From an uncultured Acetatifactor sp. (lineage in GTDB: Bacteria > Bacillota > Clostridia > Lachnospirales > Lachnospiraceae), in assembly GCA_910583845.1 (NCBI GenBank), contig CAJUAB010000008.1, positions 1 to 64,000 on the forward strand: a stretch of 64,000 nucleotides of DNA, read 5' to 3'. Of the stretch, positions 25,503 to 34,025 are shown piece by piece; positions within the stretch are counted from its first letter, which is position 1; the number at the start of each line of letters is the position of its first letter. Both the position numbers and the translations under genes were made by a program. The notes under the pieces were generated by a model. The model ran no database searches and was not told the DNA's origin. It saw only the letters and a program-made list of their open reading frames with translations.

Positions 25503-26858
25503 CTATTTTTCTTCTGCGGCGCTGGTGCCCGCCAGGTGTCCGGTGGACCATGCAATCTGTAGATTGTAGCCTCCCGTAAGGGCGTCCAGGTCCAGGAGTT
25601 CCCCGGCGAAATACAGGCCCTGTATCTTCCTGGACTCCATGGTGGAGGGGTTCACGTCCCGGACGGATACGCCGCCTCTGGTAATAATCGCCTCCGCGAA
25701 GCCCTGTACCCCGGTCACCGTCATGGGCAGAGCCTTGATCAGTCCCACAAAGGCTCTGCGCTCCTTTCTGGTAATCTCATTCACCGGTTTTTCCGGGGGA
25801 ATGCCTGACAGACGGATCATAACCGGAATCAGACGGGCAGGAAAAAGATGTCCTAACGCGTTCTTGAACTGTCTGTTTTTACTCTCCTCAAAATCCCGCA
25901 GTACTCTCCGGTCCAGCTGCTCTTCATCCAGAGCCGGCTTCAAGTCTATGGTCACCCCGGCTTCCCCCCTGCATTTTGACACATAGTAGCTGCTGGCACT
26001 CAGAACCAGCGGCCCGCTGATGCCAAAATGTGTGAATAACATCTCCCCGAAGCCATTGTATATTTCCCGGCCCTTGCTGTGCAGGCTCAAAGAGACATTG
26101 CGCAGGGATACGCCCATCAACTCCCCGCACCACTCCTCCCTGATCCGGAAAGGCACCAGAGAAGGCCTGCACTCTATCATATCATGTCCTGCCGCTTTTG
26201 CCAAGATATAACCGTCCCCGGTGGAGCCGGTACTGGGGTAGGACAATCCGCCGGTAGCCAGAATCACCCGGTCAGCCTCCAGGCGTCTTCCGTCCTCCAG
26301 CAGAACTCCCCTTATCCTGCCGACCCGGGCATTTCTCTTTTTTCCCTCGCCTTCCGGCCGCGCATCGAAAGAATCCGGAGCCAACGGCTCGTTCTGTGTC
26401 CCGCTTTCCTGCGGACCCGGCTTTTCCCACCACAGCTCCTTCACTCTGGTGTGCAGGCAGATCTCTGCCCCCAGCCGCTTCAAGGCTCCGGTCAGGGCGG
26501 CAATCACATCCGAAGAATGGTCACTGACGGGAAAAACCCGTTCCCCCCGCTCCGTTTTCAGAGCGCATCCCTCCGCCTCCAGGAATTCCATCATAGCCCG
26601 GTTGTCAAAGCCATAAAAGGCGCTGTACAGGAATTTAGCATTGGTCACCACATTGTCGAACAGATTTTCCATATCACCGGCATTGGTCACATTGCATCTG
26701 CCCTTGCCTGTAATAAACAGCTTCTTACCCAGCTTCTCGTTCCGTTCCAGCAGCGTCACCCGGATTTTACCGGCGGCTTTGCCGTCATGTCCCGCCCGGG
26801 CCGCCGCTATGGCCGCCATCATCCCGGCCGCCCCGCCTCCCACCACAATCACATGCAT
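25503..26858 (-). CDS. HI0933/YhiN-family FAD-dependent oxidoreductase
   Basis: A 451-residue flavoprotein of unknown substrate. It opens with a Rossmann FAD-binding motif VVGGGAAGMMAAIAA, followed by the family signature KLGKKLFITGKGRCNVTN (18 residues). Near the middle is LATGGLSYPSTGSTGDGY, and the C-terminal FAD-contact region is GELLDLDALTGGYNLQIAW. The ATG chosen starts the Rossmann strand directly; a GTG eight codons upstream is less likely. Its leader contains ATGGGAGTTTA, the same ribosome-site sequence as the DHHW hairpin repeat. It sits between rpiR and cmk, probably in one transcript. Confidence 0.9.
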   Translation of the reverse strand: MHVIVVGGGAAGMMAAIAAARAGHDGKAAGKIRVTLLERNEKLGKKLFITGKGRCNVTNAGDMENLFDNVVTNAKFLYSAFYGFDNRAMMEFLEAEGCALKTERGERVFPVSDHSSDVIAALTGALKRLGAEICLHTRVKELWWEKPGPQESGTQNEPLAPDSFDARPEGEGKKRNARVGRIRGVLLEDGRRLEADRVILATGGLSYPSTGSTGDGYILAKAAGHDMIECRPSLVPFRIREEWCGELMGVSLRNVSLSLHSKGREIYNGFGEMLFTHFGISGPLVLSASSYYVSKCRGEAGVTIDLKPALDEEQLDRRVLRDFEESKNRQFKNALGHLFPARLIPVMIRLSGIPPEKPVNEITRKERRAFVGLIKALPMTVTGVQGFAEAIITRGGVSVRDVNPSTMESRKIQGLYFAGELLDLDALTGGYNLQIAWSTGHLAGTSAAEEK

Positions 26859-26900
26859 GCGTGTAAACTCCCATCCGCTCACTCCGGCAGAACAGCATTG

Positions 26901-27815
26901 CTACTCTTCCCGCCGAAGTGAGTAATCAAGCATCGGCTCATCGTCAATAAAATTGATCTCATCATTCAGGTACACCTGATAATTATTCCAGGTTTCCTCC
27001 AGCAGCTCCAGATTCCTCTTTACCTCTTGAGGACATTTCAGACACATGGCCACCACCAGGGCATTGATCACGCTTAATGGCGCCACCAGAGAATCCACAA
27101 TGGAAACCATATCGCTGCGGGCCAGCAGATTGCAGGAGGAATACAGGTTCATGGGGGAGTGAATGGTATCAGTGATGGCAATCACCTTGGCGTTTCTGTC
27201 ATTCGCCAGCTCCATGGCCTTCAACGTGCGCATGGAGTATCGCGGGAAACTGATGCCGATAAAGCAATCCTTCTCGTCAATCCGGATCATCTGCTCAAAA
27301 GTTTCACTGACGCTGGTGGTCTTCAAAAGTACCACATTGCCCCGGATCATATTCAGATAAAAATGCAAAAACTCCGCCAGCGGCTCATTGCTTCGCAGTC
27401 CCATAATGTAGATATGGTCCGCCGCCAGAATCGTGTCTACCGCCGTCTCAAAGGCCGCGGCGTCCAGATGCTGTATGGTGTGCTGCAGTTTCTCCATATC
27501 CGCCGTAAGCACGGATGTCAAAATCTCGGACTGGGTGCTGTGTCCGTATTTGGCATCAATCTTCTGGACACTGCTGAGTTTGGTCTGCACACATCCTTCC
27601 AGGGCCCTCTGGAACTCCGGATAGCCCTTGTAGCCGATTCCGGCCGCGAAGCGCACCACTGTGGACTCGCTGATCCGCAAAGCATCCCCCAGACGTGCCG
27701 CCGTCATGAACACGGCCTGATCGTAATGCTCCAGAATAAAAGCGGCGATCTTTTTATGTCCCTTGCTCATATCCCCATATTGTTCCCTGATCCTGTCAAG
27801 TACATCGTACTGCAT
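26901..27815 (-). CDS. RpiR/MurR-family transcriptional regulator
   Basis: A 304-residue regulator. An N-terminal helix-turn-helix of the RpiR type occupies about 1-77 (ISESTVVRFAAGIGYKGYPE). A SIS sugar-phosphate-binding domain covers about 125-255 (IYIMGLRSNEPLAEFL and IGISFPRYS). Family members respond to sugar phosphates or amino-sugar derivatives. Its neighbours are a flavoprotein and cmk, so it has no obvious local sugar target. It probably shares a transcript with them. Its target is not inferable from position. Confidence 0.88.
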   Translation of the reverse strand: MQYDVLDRIREQYGDMSKGHKKIAAFILEHYDQAVFMTAARLGDALRISESTVVRFAAGIGYKGYPEFQRALEGCVQTKLSSVQKIDAKYGHSTQSEILTSVLTADMEKLQHTIQHLDAAAFETAVDTILAADHIYIMGLRSNEPLAEFLHFYLNMIRGNVVLLKTTSVSETFEQMIRIDEKDCFIGISFPRYSMRTLKAMELANDRNAKVIAITDTIHSPMNLYSSCNLLARSDMVSIVDSLVAPLSVINALVVAMCLKCPQEVKRNLELLEETWNNYQVYLNDEINFIDDEPMLDYSLRREE

Positions 27816-27949
27816 CCAAAGTATTCCTCCGCCCTCGTTCCATACTCACAAACGGCTGGATTTTTTTCTGCGCGGCATGCATCGGGCGACACGCGGAAAA
27901 TCACGGCATCCGGCAGTATCCTTGCAAGTCCGCCGCCTCGGTTTCATTG

Positions 27950-28498
27950 TTATCCGGCAAATTGTCCATAGACCTGTTTCAGCAGCGACAGAGTCTCCGC
28001 GTTTGACAGGTCATAATCCCCGGTCAGCGTCATGCAGGCGCTGCCGTGAATGAAAATCCACATCCGTGAAAAAACTTCCTCCGGGCGACGGCATCCCTCT
28101 GCCCTGGCCCGGTTAATCTCGTACAGCACATTGCCGTCACCGCCGTTCAGCAGATCGTAGGTACTTCTCCTGTTTTCTCTCCGGGAGAGAAAGAGCAGTT
28201 CAAACAGCCGGCCTTCCTCCCTCGCAAAGGCAATGTACGCCATTCCCAGATTGACAAAGGGTACATGAGCCATCTGAGGATAAAGGCTATAAAAATCCTC
28301 AAAGAATATCGCCGCCTTTTCATAGACCGCATCCCACAGTTCCTCCATATTCTTATACACCCGGAAGATGGGTTGCGTGGAACATCCCGCTCTGGCCGCA
28401 ACCTTCCGCGCAGTCACGCTGGCGAACCCCTCCTCCCGGGTCATGGCAAAAGCGGTGTCCAATATCTGTTCTGTGGTTATGCTTTCTTTTCTGGGCAT
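27950..28498 (-). CDS. TetR-family transcriptional regulator
   Basis: A 182-residue regulator. Residues about 8-55 form the TetR helix-turn-helix (ITTEQILDTAF, then VTARKVAARAGCSTQPIFR). The remainder is an all-helical ligand domain with a WIFIHGSACM segment typical of a TetR C-terminal group. A near-consensus promoter lies just upstream with an inverted repeat beside its -10, suggesting autoregulation. It is downstream of the decarboxylase operon's terminator. The ligand is unknown. Confidence 0.88.
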   Translation of the reverse strand: MPRKESITTEQILDTAFAMTREEGFASVTARKVAARAGCSTQPIFRVYKNMEELWDAVYEKAAIFFEDFYSLYPQMAHVPFVNLGMAYIAFAREEGRLFELLFLSRRENRRSTYDLLNGGDGNVLYEINRARAEGCRRPEEVFSRMWIFIHGSACMTLTGDYDLSNAETLSLLKQVYGQFAG

Positions 28499-28530
28499 AT
28501 TATTTCTCCTGACGCAATGGAACTGCGCAT

Positions 28531-28571
28531 ATAACGCTTGTTATTTTACGTGAAAAATTTCCTCTTGTCAA
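28531..28571 (-). promoter_or_regulatory. Promoter and likely operator of the TetR gene
   Basis: TTGACA (28566-28571) and TAAAAT (28543-28548) are separated by 17 bases. Overlapping the downstream edge of the -10 is ATAAC-GCTT-GTTAT (28531-28544), a 5-base inverted repeat well placed for repression by the gene's own product. Confidence 0.7.
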
Positions 28572-28649
28572 GTATTATATGCTCTCTTTCCTGTAAAAAC
28601 ATGCCATTCTTATCATTCTATGCCAATGGCGGACACCGGATATACTGCG

Positions 28650-28679
28650 CAGAAAAGCCGCCCTGTTTGTGGACGGCTG
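28650..28679 (-). terminator. Terminator of the decarboxylase operon
   Basis: On the minus strand AGCCGTCC pairs with GGGCGGCT (one G-U pair) around a 7-base loop and is followed by TTTTC. It lies about 40 bases past the stop of the OadA-like gene. Confidence 0.75.
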
Positions 28680-28720
28680 TCTGCGTAATCTGTTTTTCCT
28701 ATTCTGTTCTATGAAATTCC

Positions 28721-30148
28721 TTATACAGGATATGCGCCGTTTTTGGTATCGGCCTGCGTCATATCCACCTTCTCCTGCTGAGCCTGACGGTACTTGAAGA
28801 AGTCTGTGGCCACCTGGGGGAACAGGGCGTAGGACAATACATCCTCATCCTGCTGCTTCCACTCCTTCATCTCTGCCTCCAGTTTATCCATCTCATTGCC
28901 CAGCGTGTCGGCAAAACGACCGGTCAGCCTGGTCTCACCGGGAATAACCTTGTTGATGACCTCCTGGCTCATGGGTTTGACGGTCTGACCATACTCGCCG
29001 CGAAGCACTGCCTTGGTCTCCTTGGTAGCCATCTTGTATCTCTCGCCCATCAGCACATTGAACACCGCCTGTGTGCCCACAATCTGAGAGGAAGGCGTAA
29101 CCAGAGGGGGCTCGCCCAGGTCCTTGCGCACCTGCGGAATCTCCCGCAGCACGTCGTAATACTTGTCTTCCGCGTTCTGCTCTTTCAGCTGGCTCACCAT
29201 GTTGGAAAGCATACCGCCGGGCACCTGGTACAGCAATGTCTTGATATCCACACCCATCACCTTCGGATTGAGAAGTCCGCTCTTCAAGCACTCATCTCTG
29301 TAAGGGCGGAAGTAATCCGCGATCTCCGCCAGCAGGTTCTGGTCAAAGCCCGTGTCATAGGGCGTTCCTCTGAAGGTCTCCACCATCACTTCGGTGGCGG
29401 GCTGGGAAGTGCCCATGGCGAAGGGACTCATAGCCGTGTCGATCACGTCCACGCCTGCCTCCACTGCCTTAAGATATGTCATGCCCGCGACGCCGGAAGT
29501 GTAGTGGGTATGCAGCTGAATAGGCAGCTTGGTGTTCTCCTTCATGGCCGCGATCAGTTCGGAAGCCCTGTAAGGTACCAGAAGGCCCGCCATATCCTTG
29601 ATACAGATGGAATCCGCGCCCATCTCTTCAATCTTCTTTGCCATGTCGGCCCAGTACTCCAGAGTATAGGCATCTCCCAGAGTATAGGACAGCGCTACCT
29701 GCGCGTGCCCCCGGCCCTCCTGTTTCTTCATTCTGTTGGTGGCGTTTACCGCCTCCTGCAGATTGGGCAGATAGTTCAGGCAGTCAAAAATACGGATGAT
29801 ATCAATACCATTGGAGATGGATTTCTGCACGAAAGCATCCACCACATCGTCCGCATAGGGCCTGTAGCCCAGAATGTTCTGACCGCGGAACAGCATCTGC
29901 AGCTTGGTGTTCTTGAAACCGTCACGGAGTTTACGCAGTCTGTCCCAGGGATCTTCCTTCAGGAATCTTAAGGACGCGTCAAAGGTGGCACCGCCCCAGC
30001 ACTCCACGGAATGGTATCCCACCTTATCCATCTTCTCCACAATGGGCAGCATGAAATCAGTGGGCATCCTGGTGGCAATCAGAGACTGGTGGGCATCACG
30101 CAATATGGTTTCCGTAATTTTAATCGGTTTTTTAGCTTGTTCTAACAT
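28721..30148 (-). CDS. oadA: Oxaloacetate decarboxylase/pyruvate carboxylase-type carboxyltransferase subunit
   Basis: A 475-residue carboxyltransferase of the OadA/PycB/transcarboxylase-5S family, which moves CO2 between oxaloacetate or pyruvate and carboxybiotin. The N-terminal ETILRDAHQSLIATRM, the EKMDKVGYHSVECWGGATFD strand region, the biotin-accepting Lys in ICIKDMAGLLVP, and the metal ligands HTHYTSG are all present. The usual C-terminal biotin domain is missing because a separate biotin carrier gene is in the same operon. It is the last of five genes and lies 45 bases after oadB. Whether it acts in decarboxylation or transcarboxylation cannot be decided from sequence. Confidence 0.92.
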   Translation of the reverse strand: MLEQAKKPIKITETILRDAHQSLIATRMPTDFMLPIVEKMDKVGYHSVECWGGATFDASLRFLKEDPWDRLRKLRDGFKNTKLQMLFRGQNILGYRPYADDVVDAFVQKSISNGIDIIRIFDCLNYLPNLQEAVNATNRMKKQEGRGHAQVALSYTLGDAYTLEYWADMAKKIEEMGADSICIKDMAGLLVPYRASELIAAMKENTKLPIQLHTHYTSGVAGMTYLKAVEAGVDVIDTAMSPFAMGTSQPATEVMVETFRGTPYDTGFDQNLLAEIADYFRPYRDECLKSGLLNPKVMGVDIKTLLYQVPGGMLSNMVSQLKEQNAEDKYYDVLREIPQVRKDLGEPPLVTPSSQIVGTQAVFNVLMGERYKMATKETKAVLRGEYGQTVKPMSQEVINKVIPGETRLTGRFADTLGNEMDKLEAEMKEWKQQDEDVLSYALFPQVATDFFKYRQAQQEKVDMTQADTKNGAYPV

Positions 30149-30193
30149 TTACGTCTCCTCCATTTATAGTTCTATTCAGCTATGTCACACTAC

Positions 30194-31345
30194 TCAAAAT
30201 ACTCCAAAGATGGCCATAAAGGTTCCCGCCGCCACAGCCGTGCCGATAACGCCGGCCACATTGGGACCCATGGCGTGCATCAGCAGGAAGTTGGTGGGGT
30301 CGGCCTCCGCGCCTACCTTCTGGGATACGCGGGCCGCCATGGGCACCGCGGACACGCCGGCGGAACCGATCAACGGATTTACCTTGCCCTTGGTGGCAAC
30401 GCACATCAGTTTGCCGAAGAGCACACCCGCCGCCGTACCGAAGGCGAAAGCGACCAGCCCCAGAATGACGATCTTGATGGTATCCCAGTTCAGGAACGCT
30501 TCCGCACTGGTGGTAGCGCCCACGGAGGTTCCCAGCAGGATAACCACGATGTACATCAAAGCGTTGGAAGCCGTATCCGTCAGCTGTCTCACCACGCCGG
30601 ACTCCCTGAACAGGTTCCCCAGCATCAGCATACCTACCAGAGGCGCCGTGGTGGGCAGGATCAGACATACCACGATAGTAACCACAATCGGGAACAGAAT
30701 CTTTTCCAGCTTGGTCACGGGACGCAGCTGGGTCATCTTGATCTTACGCTCCTTTTCAGTGGTCAGCAGCTTCATGATGGGGGGCTGGATAATGGGCACC
30801 AGGGACATATAGGAATATGCCGCCACTGCGATGGGACCCATGATCGCCGTCTGTCCCAGCTTGCTGGCCAGGAAGATGGATGTGGGGCCGTCAGCGCCGC
30901 CGATAATGGAGATCGCGGCAGCGGCTGCGTCATTAAAGCCCATGAATATGGCACCAAAGTACGCCATATAGATACCGAACTGCGCCGCCGCGCCCAGCAG
31001 GAAACTCTTGGGATTGGCGATCAGCGGTCCGAAATCCGTGGACGCGCCCACGCCCATAAAGATCAGGGAGGGCAGGATGGCCCATTCATCCAGTAAGTAA
31101 AAATAGTGCAGCAGGCCGCCGACGCCATTGGATGATTCCTCAATGGACATCATGATATCCGGGTAGATATTCACCAGCAGCATACCGAAAGCGATGGGGG
31201 TGAGCAGCAAGGGCTCAAACCCTTTTCGAATAGCCAGATAAAGAAATACACACGCGACCACAATCATCACATAATTGCCCCAGGTCAGGTTGAAAAACGC
31301 TGTCTGGTGGATCAGATTGTTGAGCGTATTCGCTATATACTCCAT
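30194..31345 (-). CDS. oadB: Sodium-translocating decarboxylase beta subunit
   Basis: A 383-residue membrane protein that decarboxylates carboxybiotin and exports Na+. About ten hydrophobic segments are present. The family markers are the reentrant-loop motif GGADGPTSIFLASKLG (conserved Asp), MGVGASTDFGPLIANP near the N-terminus, and HAMGPNVAGVIGTAVAAG near the C-terminus. It serves oxaloacetate, methylmalonyl-CoA or glutaconyl-CoA systems interchangeably, so it does not fix the substrate. It lies 42 bases after the biotin carrier gene. Confidence 0.94.
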   Translation of the reverse strand: MEYIANTLNNLIHQTAFFNLTWGNYVMIVVACVFLYLAIRKGFEPLLLTPIAFGMLLVNIYPDIMMSIEESSNGVGGLLHYFYLLDEWAILPSLIFMGVGASTDFGPLIANPKSFLLGAAAQFGIYMAYFGAIFMGFNDAAAAAISIIGGADGPTSIFLASKLGQTAIMGPIAVAAYSYMSLVPIIQPPIMKLLTTEKERKIKMTQLRPVTKLEKILFPIVVTIVVCLILPTTAPLVGMLMLGNLFRESGVVRQLTDTASNALMYIVVILLGTSVGATTSAEAFLNWDTIKIVILGLVAFAFGTAAGVLFGKLMCVATKGKVNPLIGSAGVSAVPMAARVSQKVGAEADPTNFLLMHAMGPNVAGVIGTAVAAGTFMAIFGVF

Positions 31346-31387
31346 GTGTTGACCTCCTGTTGTGATTCATTCAAGCTGATCGAATGA

Positions 31388-31756
31388 TTAGTTCATGGTA
31401 GCCAGTACGGCGCCGGCCTCGATCGAATCTCCTACAGCCACGTCTATGCTTGCCACCGTACCGTCCTGAGGCGCCACAACAGGGATTTCCATTTTCATTG
31501 CCTCTATGATCACCACCGGATCGCCGGCCTTGACTGCCTGGCCTACCTTGGCCTCGATCTTGAACACCTTTCCGGCCGCTCCGGCCTCCACCTTCACACT
31601 GCCCGCGCCGGAAGCCTTGGGAGCCGCCGCCTTGGGAACAGCCGGAGCCGCCGCTCTGGGCGCTGCCGGCGCAGAGGCAGCCGCACCGGCGTTCGTGCCC
31701 TCTTCCACTACTACATCATATACATTGCCGTTTACGGTGATGGTATAATTTTTCAT
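31388..31756 (-). CDS. Biotin carboxyl carrier protein of the sodium pump
   Basis: A 122-residue carrier. Residues 1-16 form a short beta region. Residues about 18-55 are an Ala/Pro/Lys linker that lets the domain swing. The biotinyl domain (about 56-122) has the biotin-accepting Lys in VIIEAMKMEIPV. It shuttles CO2 between the two carboxyltransferases and the membrane beta subunit. The ATG used has GGAAAGGAG upstream; an in-frame start six codons earlier has none. Chemically it resembles MmdC and the transcarboxylase 1.3S subunit. Confidence 0.93.
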   Translation of the reverse strand: MKNYTITVNGNVYDVVVEEGTNAGAAASAPAAPRAAAPAVPKAAAPKASGAGSVKVEAGAAGKVFKIEAKVGQAVKAGDPVVIIEAMKMEIPVVAPQDGTVASIDVAVGDSIEAGAVLATMN

Positions 31757-31815
31757 ATTTTCTCCTTTCCACATACCGCGGATTCCCCTGCGGTACAGAC
31801 TCGGTCACAGCTTGT

Positions 31816-31841
31816 GGGAATTGCCTTCCGGCATCATTCCC
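31816..31841 (-). other. Intra-operon hairpin upstream of the biotin carrier gene
   Basis: GGGAAT and TGCC pair with GGCA and ATTCCC around a TTCC loop. No T-run follows, so it is more likely an mRNA stability or processing element than a terminator. The gap also holds a second GC-rich fold near 31778-31795. Confidence 0.4.
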
Positions 31842-31869
31842 GGACCGATATTTTCTGATTCTCCATGAA

Positions 31870-32265
31870 TTATGCTCTTTTTACCCTGCGGATACTCCTC
31901 ACCACGAAACCTTCCGTGGAAGCAGCGCCCTCGCTGGCCGCGATCGCGGCCGCGATCACAGCTACCAGTTCCAGATCATCGGATACATCCGTATCCTCCG
32001 CTGCACTGACCGTCTGCGTGACGGCACTCTCGCTCTTCTCCTGTACATTTCCCGCGTCTTTCTTCGCAAACATATCCTGGAGCTTCGGGATAAACTTAAA
32101 CAGGGAAATGACTCCTATGATAATGATCAGGACGATAAACACGGTTCCCATACCGATTACGGTATTCAGAGCCGCTCTCTCCATCCTCTCACCCAGATCA
32201 CTTCCACAGGCCGTCAGCCCAAGGGCACAGACTGCCGCGCAAATGATTGCTGAACGTTTCTTCAT
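31870..32265 (-). CDS. OadG-like gamma subunit with lipobox
   Basis: A 131-residue small subunit of the sodium pump. The N-terminus is a lipoprotein-type signal ending LTAC (Cys at about 21). A strong TM segment (about 40-61, GMGTVFIVLIIIIGVISLF) follows, then a charged cytoplasmic-type tail and a short C-terminal helix ending in basic residues. OadG proteins anchor the carboxyltransferase to the beta subunit and normally begin directly with the TM helix. The extra N-terminal lipobox is notable. The start has GAGGTAAGT upstream, and a longer frame lacks a site. It lies between the carboxyltransferase and the biotin carrier. Confidence 0.82.
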   Translation of the reverse strand: MKKRSAIICAAVCALGLTACGSDLGERMERAALNTVIGMGTVFIVLIIIIGVISLFKFIPKLQDMFAKKDAGNVQEKSESAVTQTVSAAEDTDVSDDLELVAVIAAAIAASEGAASTEGFVVRSIRRVKRA

Positions 32266-32377
32266 ACTTACCTCATTCCTGCATAATACGGGTTCTTCCC
32301 GTGTTATCGCGTCAATACATATTTGGATGTGTGACAGCCGGACTATCATTCACATGCATATGATACTTCACAGCTTT

Positions 32378-33805
32378 TCAGACCGTCCCATGCTTTCTGG
32401 CCGGACGCTCTTCGCTCTTTGTACACAGCATCTCGAAAGCGCCGATGATATATTTCCTTGTGTCAGCCACTTCCACGATCTGGTCCACATAGCCTCTCCC
32501 CGCGGCACTCCGGGCACTGGTCTGCAATGCCGCGTACTCCGCAGCCTTAGCGTCAATCACTTCCGCCCCCTGTCCGTCATACATGATTTTGGCGGCAAGT
32601 CTGGCATCCATGGAACCGATCTCCGCGTCGGGCCAGGCCAGAGTCAGGTCCGCACCGATGCCCTTGGAATTCATCACCACATAAGCCGTGCCATATGCCT
32701 TGCCCAGGATCAGGTTCACCTTGGGAACAGAGGCGCTGGCAAAAGCGTATGTCAGCTTCGCCGCAGCCTTTGCAATACTCTTTTCTGAGGAAATCGTAGC
32801 TTCATAGCCCTTGACATTGGTCAGGGACAGCACCGGAATATTGAAGCTGTCGCAGAAATTGATGAAGCTGGCCGCTTTCTCGCAGCCGGAGGCGGTGAGC
32901 ACCGGCTCCATCTTCTCCGCCAGTTTGCCCTCCGTGTCGTATACCTCGCAGCGGTTGGCCACGCAGCCTACCGTAGCGCCGTTTAACTTGATAAAGCCCG
33001 TCACCATCTCCCTGGCCCAGGCGGCTTTCACCTCCATAAAATCGCGGCCGTCAGCCAGCACGGACAGAGCGATGGCAGTATCTCCCACGCAGCCCGCGAG
33101 CTCCGGGGTCAGCCTGTTGAGGTCATCTCTGCACTCGTCGGCGGCTACCTCCTGATTGTTGGCAGGCAGGAAGCTCATGAGCCTGCGAATCCCTGCCAGC
33201 ACGGCGTCCTCGTCTCCGGTCACATCCACGATGCCGCTCTCCCCGGCCTGGAACTGTGCCGAAGCGGTATCACACCTGGTGACCACATTGCCGTCCAGCG
33301 CGTTAGGCGCGTTCACGAACAGCTTCGCGCTTTTCTCCTCCATAAAGGTAAAATCGGTCATGGTGGGGAACAGCCCCAGCCCGCCGCCGCAGGAACCAAA
33401 AATCGCCGTAATCTGAGGAATCACGCCGGAAGCCAGGGTTTGCTTCAGATAGATCTCGCCAAACGCGTTCAGCGCGTCCGTCGCCTCCTGCAGACGCAGT
33501 CCCGCGGAGTCGATGAGCCCGATGACCGGAGCCCCTGTCTTCATGGCCAGCTCGTACAGCCGGACAATCTTCTTCGCGTGCATCTCGCCCACGGACCCAC
33601 TTAGCACAGATGCGTCCTGACTGTACACATAGACAAGACTGCCGTCGATCACTCCGTAGCCGGTCACAACACCGTCTGAAGGAGTCTCGCTCTGTCTCAG
33701 ATTGAAATCGGTGGCTCTGGCCGTCACCAGGGCGCCAATCTCAACGAAACTGTTTGCGTCGAGTAAAGCTTCGATTCTTTGACTCGCTTTTGAAGTAGTA
33801 CTCAT
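32378..33805 (-). CDS. MmdA-like acyl-CoA carboxyltransferase
   Basis: A 475-residue carboxyltransferase of the crotonase-fold family (MmdA, PccB, transcarboxylase 12S). The N-terminal half has GVVTGYGVIDGSLVYVYSQD, the region IDSAGLRLQEATDAL and the oxyanion-hole loop FGSCGGGLGLFPTM. The C-terminal half ends with LAWPDAEIGSMDARLAAKIM. Members transfer CO2 between an acyl-CoA (methylmalonyl- or malonyl-CoA) and biotin. It is the first gene of the operon and somewhat shorter than typical MmdA, which runs at about 510 residues. The exact acyl-CoA is not readable from the sequence. Confidence 0.88.
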   Translation of the reverse strand: MSTTSKASQRIEALLDANSFVEIGALVTARATDFNLRQSETPSDGVVTGYGVIDGSLVYVYSQDASVLSGSVGEMHAKKIVRLYELAMKTGAPVIGLIDSAGLRLQEATDALNAFGEIYLKQTLASGVIPQITAIFGSCGGGLGLFPTMTDFTFMEEKSAKLFVNAPNALDGNVVTRCDTASAQFQAGESGIVDVTGDEDAVLAGIRRLMSFLPANNQEVAADECRDDLNRLTPELAGCVGDTAIALSVLADGRDFMEVKAAWAREMVTGFIKLNGATVGCVANRCEVYDTEGKLAEKMEPVLTASGCEKAASFINFCDSFNIPVLSLTNVKGYEATISSEKSIAKAAAKLTYAFASASVPKVNLILGKAYGTAYVVMNSKGIGADLTLAWPDAEIGSMDARLAAKIMYDGQGAEVIDAKAAEYAALQTSARSAAGRGYVDQIVEVADTRKYIIGAFEMLCTKSEERPARKHGTV

Positions 33806-33833
33806 GTTTCAGCCCTCCGTTTATATTGAATAA

Positions 33834-33905
33834 ATTATAACGAATTAACACGAGGCTCTCGATAAAAAAACAAATGCCCCCATGATTAATTTCTTCCCAA
33901 GTATA
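33834..33905 (-). promoter_or_regulatory. Candidate promoters of the decarboxylase operon
   Basis: Two candidates lie upstream of the MmdA-like gene. TATAAT (33834-33839) has TCGAGA 17 bases upstream. A second, TATACT (33900-33905), has an extended -10 TG and starts right after the preceding terminator hairpin. The first is closer to the gene, leaving a very short leader. Confidence 0.5.
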
Positions 33906-33907
33906 AC

Positions 33908-33947
33908 ATAAAAAATGCAACTCGCATAGCACGAATTGCATTTTTTT
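33908..33947 (-). terminator. Terminator of the dacF-scp operon
   Basis: AAAAAATGCAA and TTGCATTTTTT pair, extended by an imperfect inner stem, with A/T runs on both sides. It follows the stop of the minus-strand carboxypeptidase gene by about 80 bases and immediately precedes the decarboxylase promoter. Confidence 0.8.
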
Positions 33948-34025
33948 GTAATATTTTTCACCTATTTTTCAATTTTGCCTGTTTTCGCGCCGCGGCGTTT
34001 CCCCATATTCCCGGGAAATCCGGTG

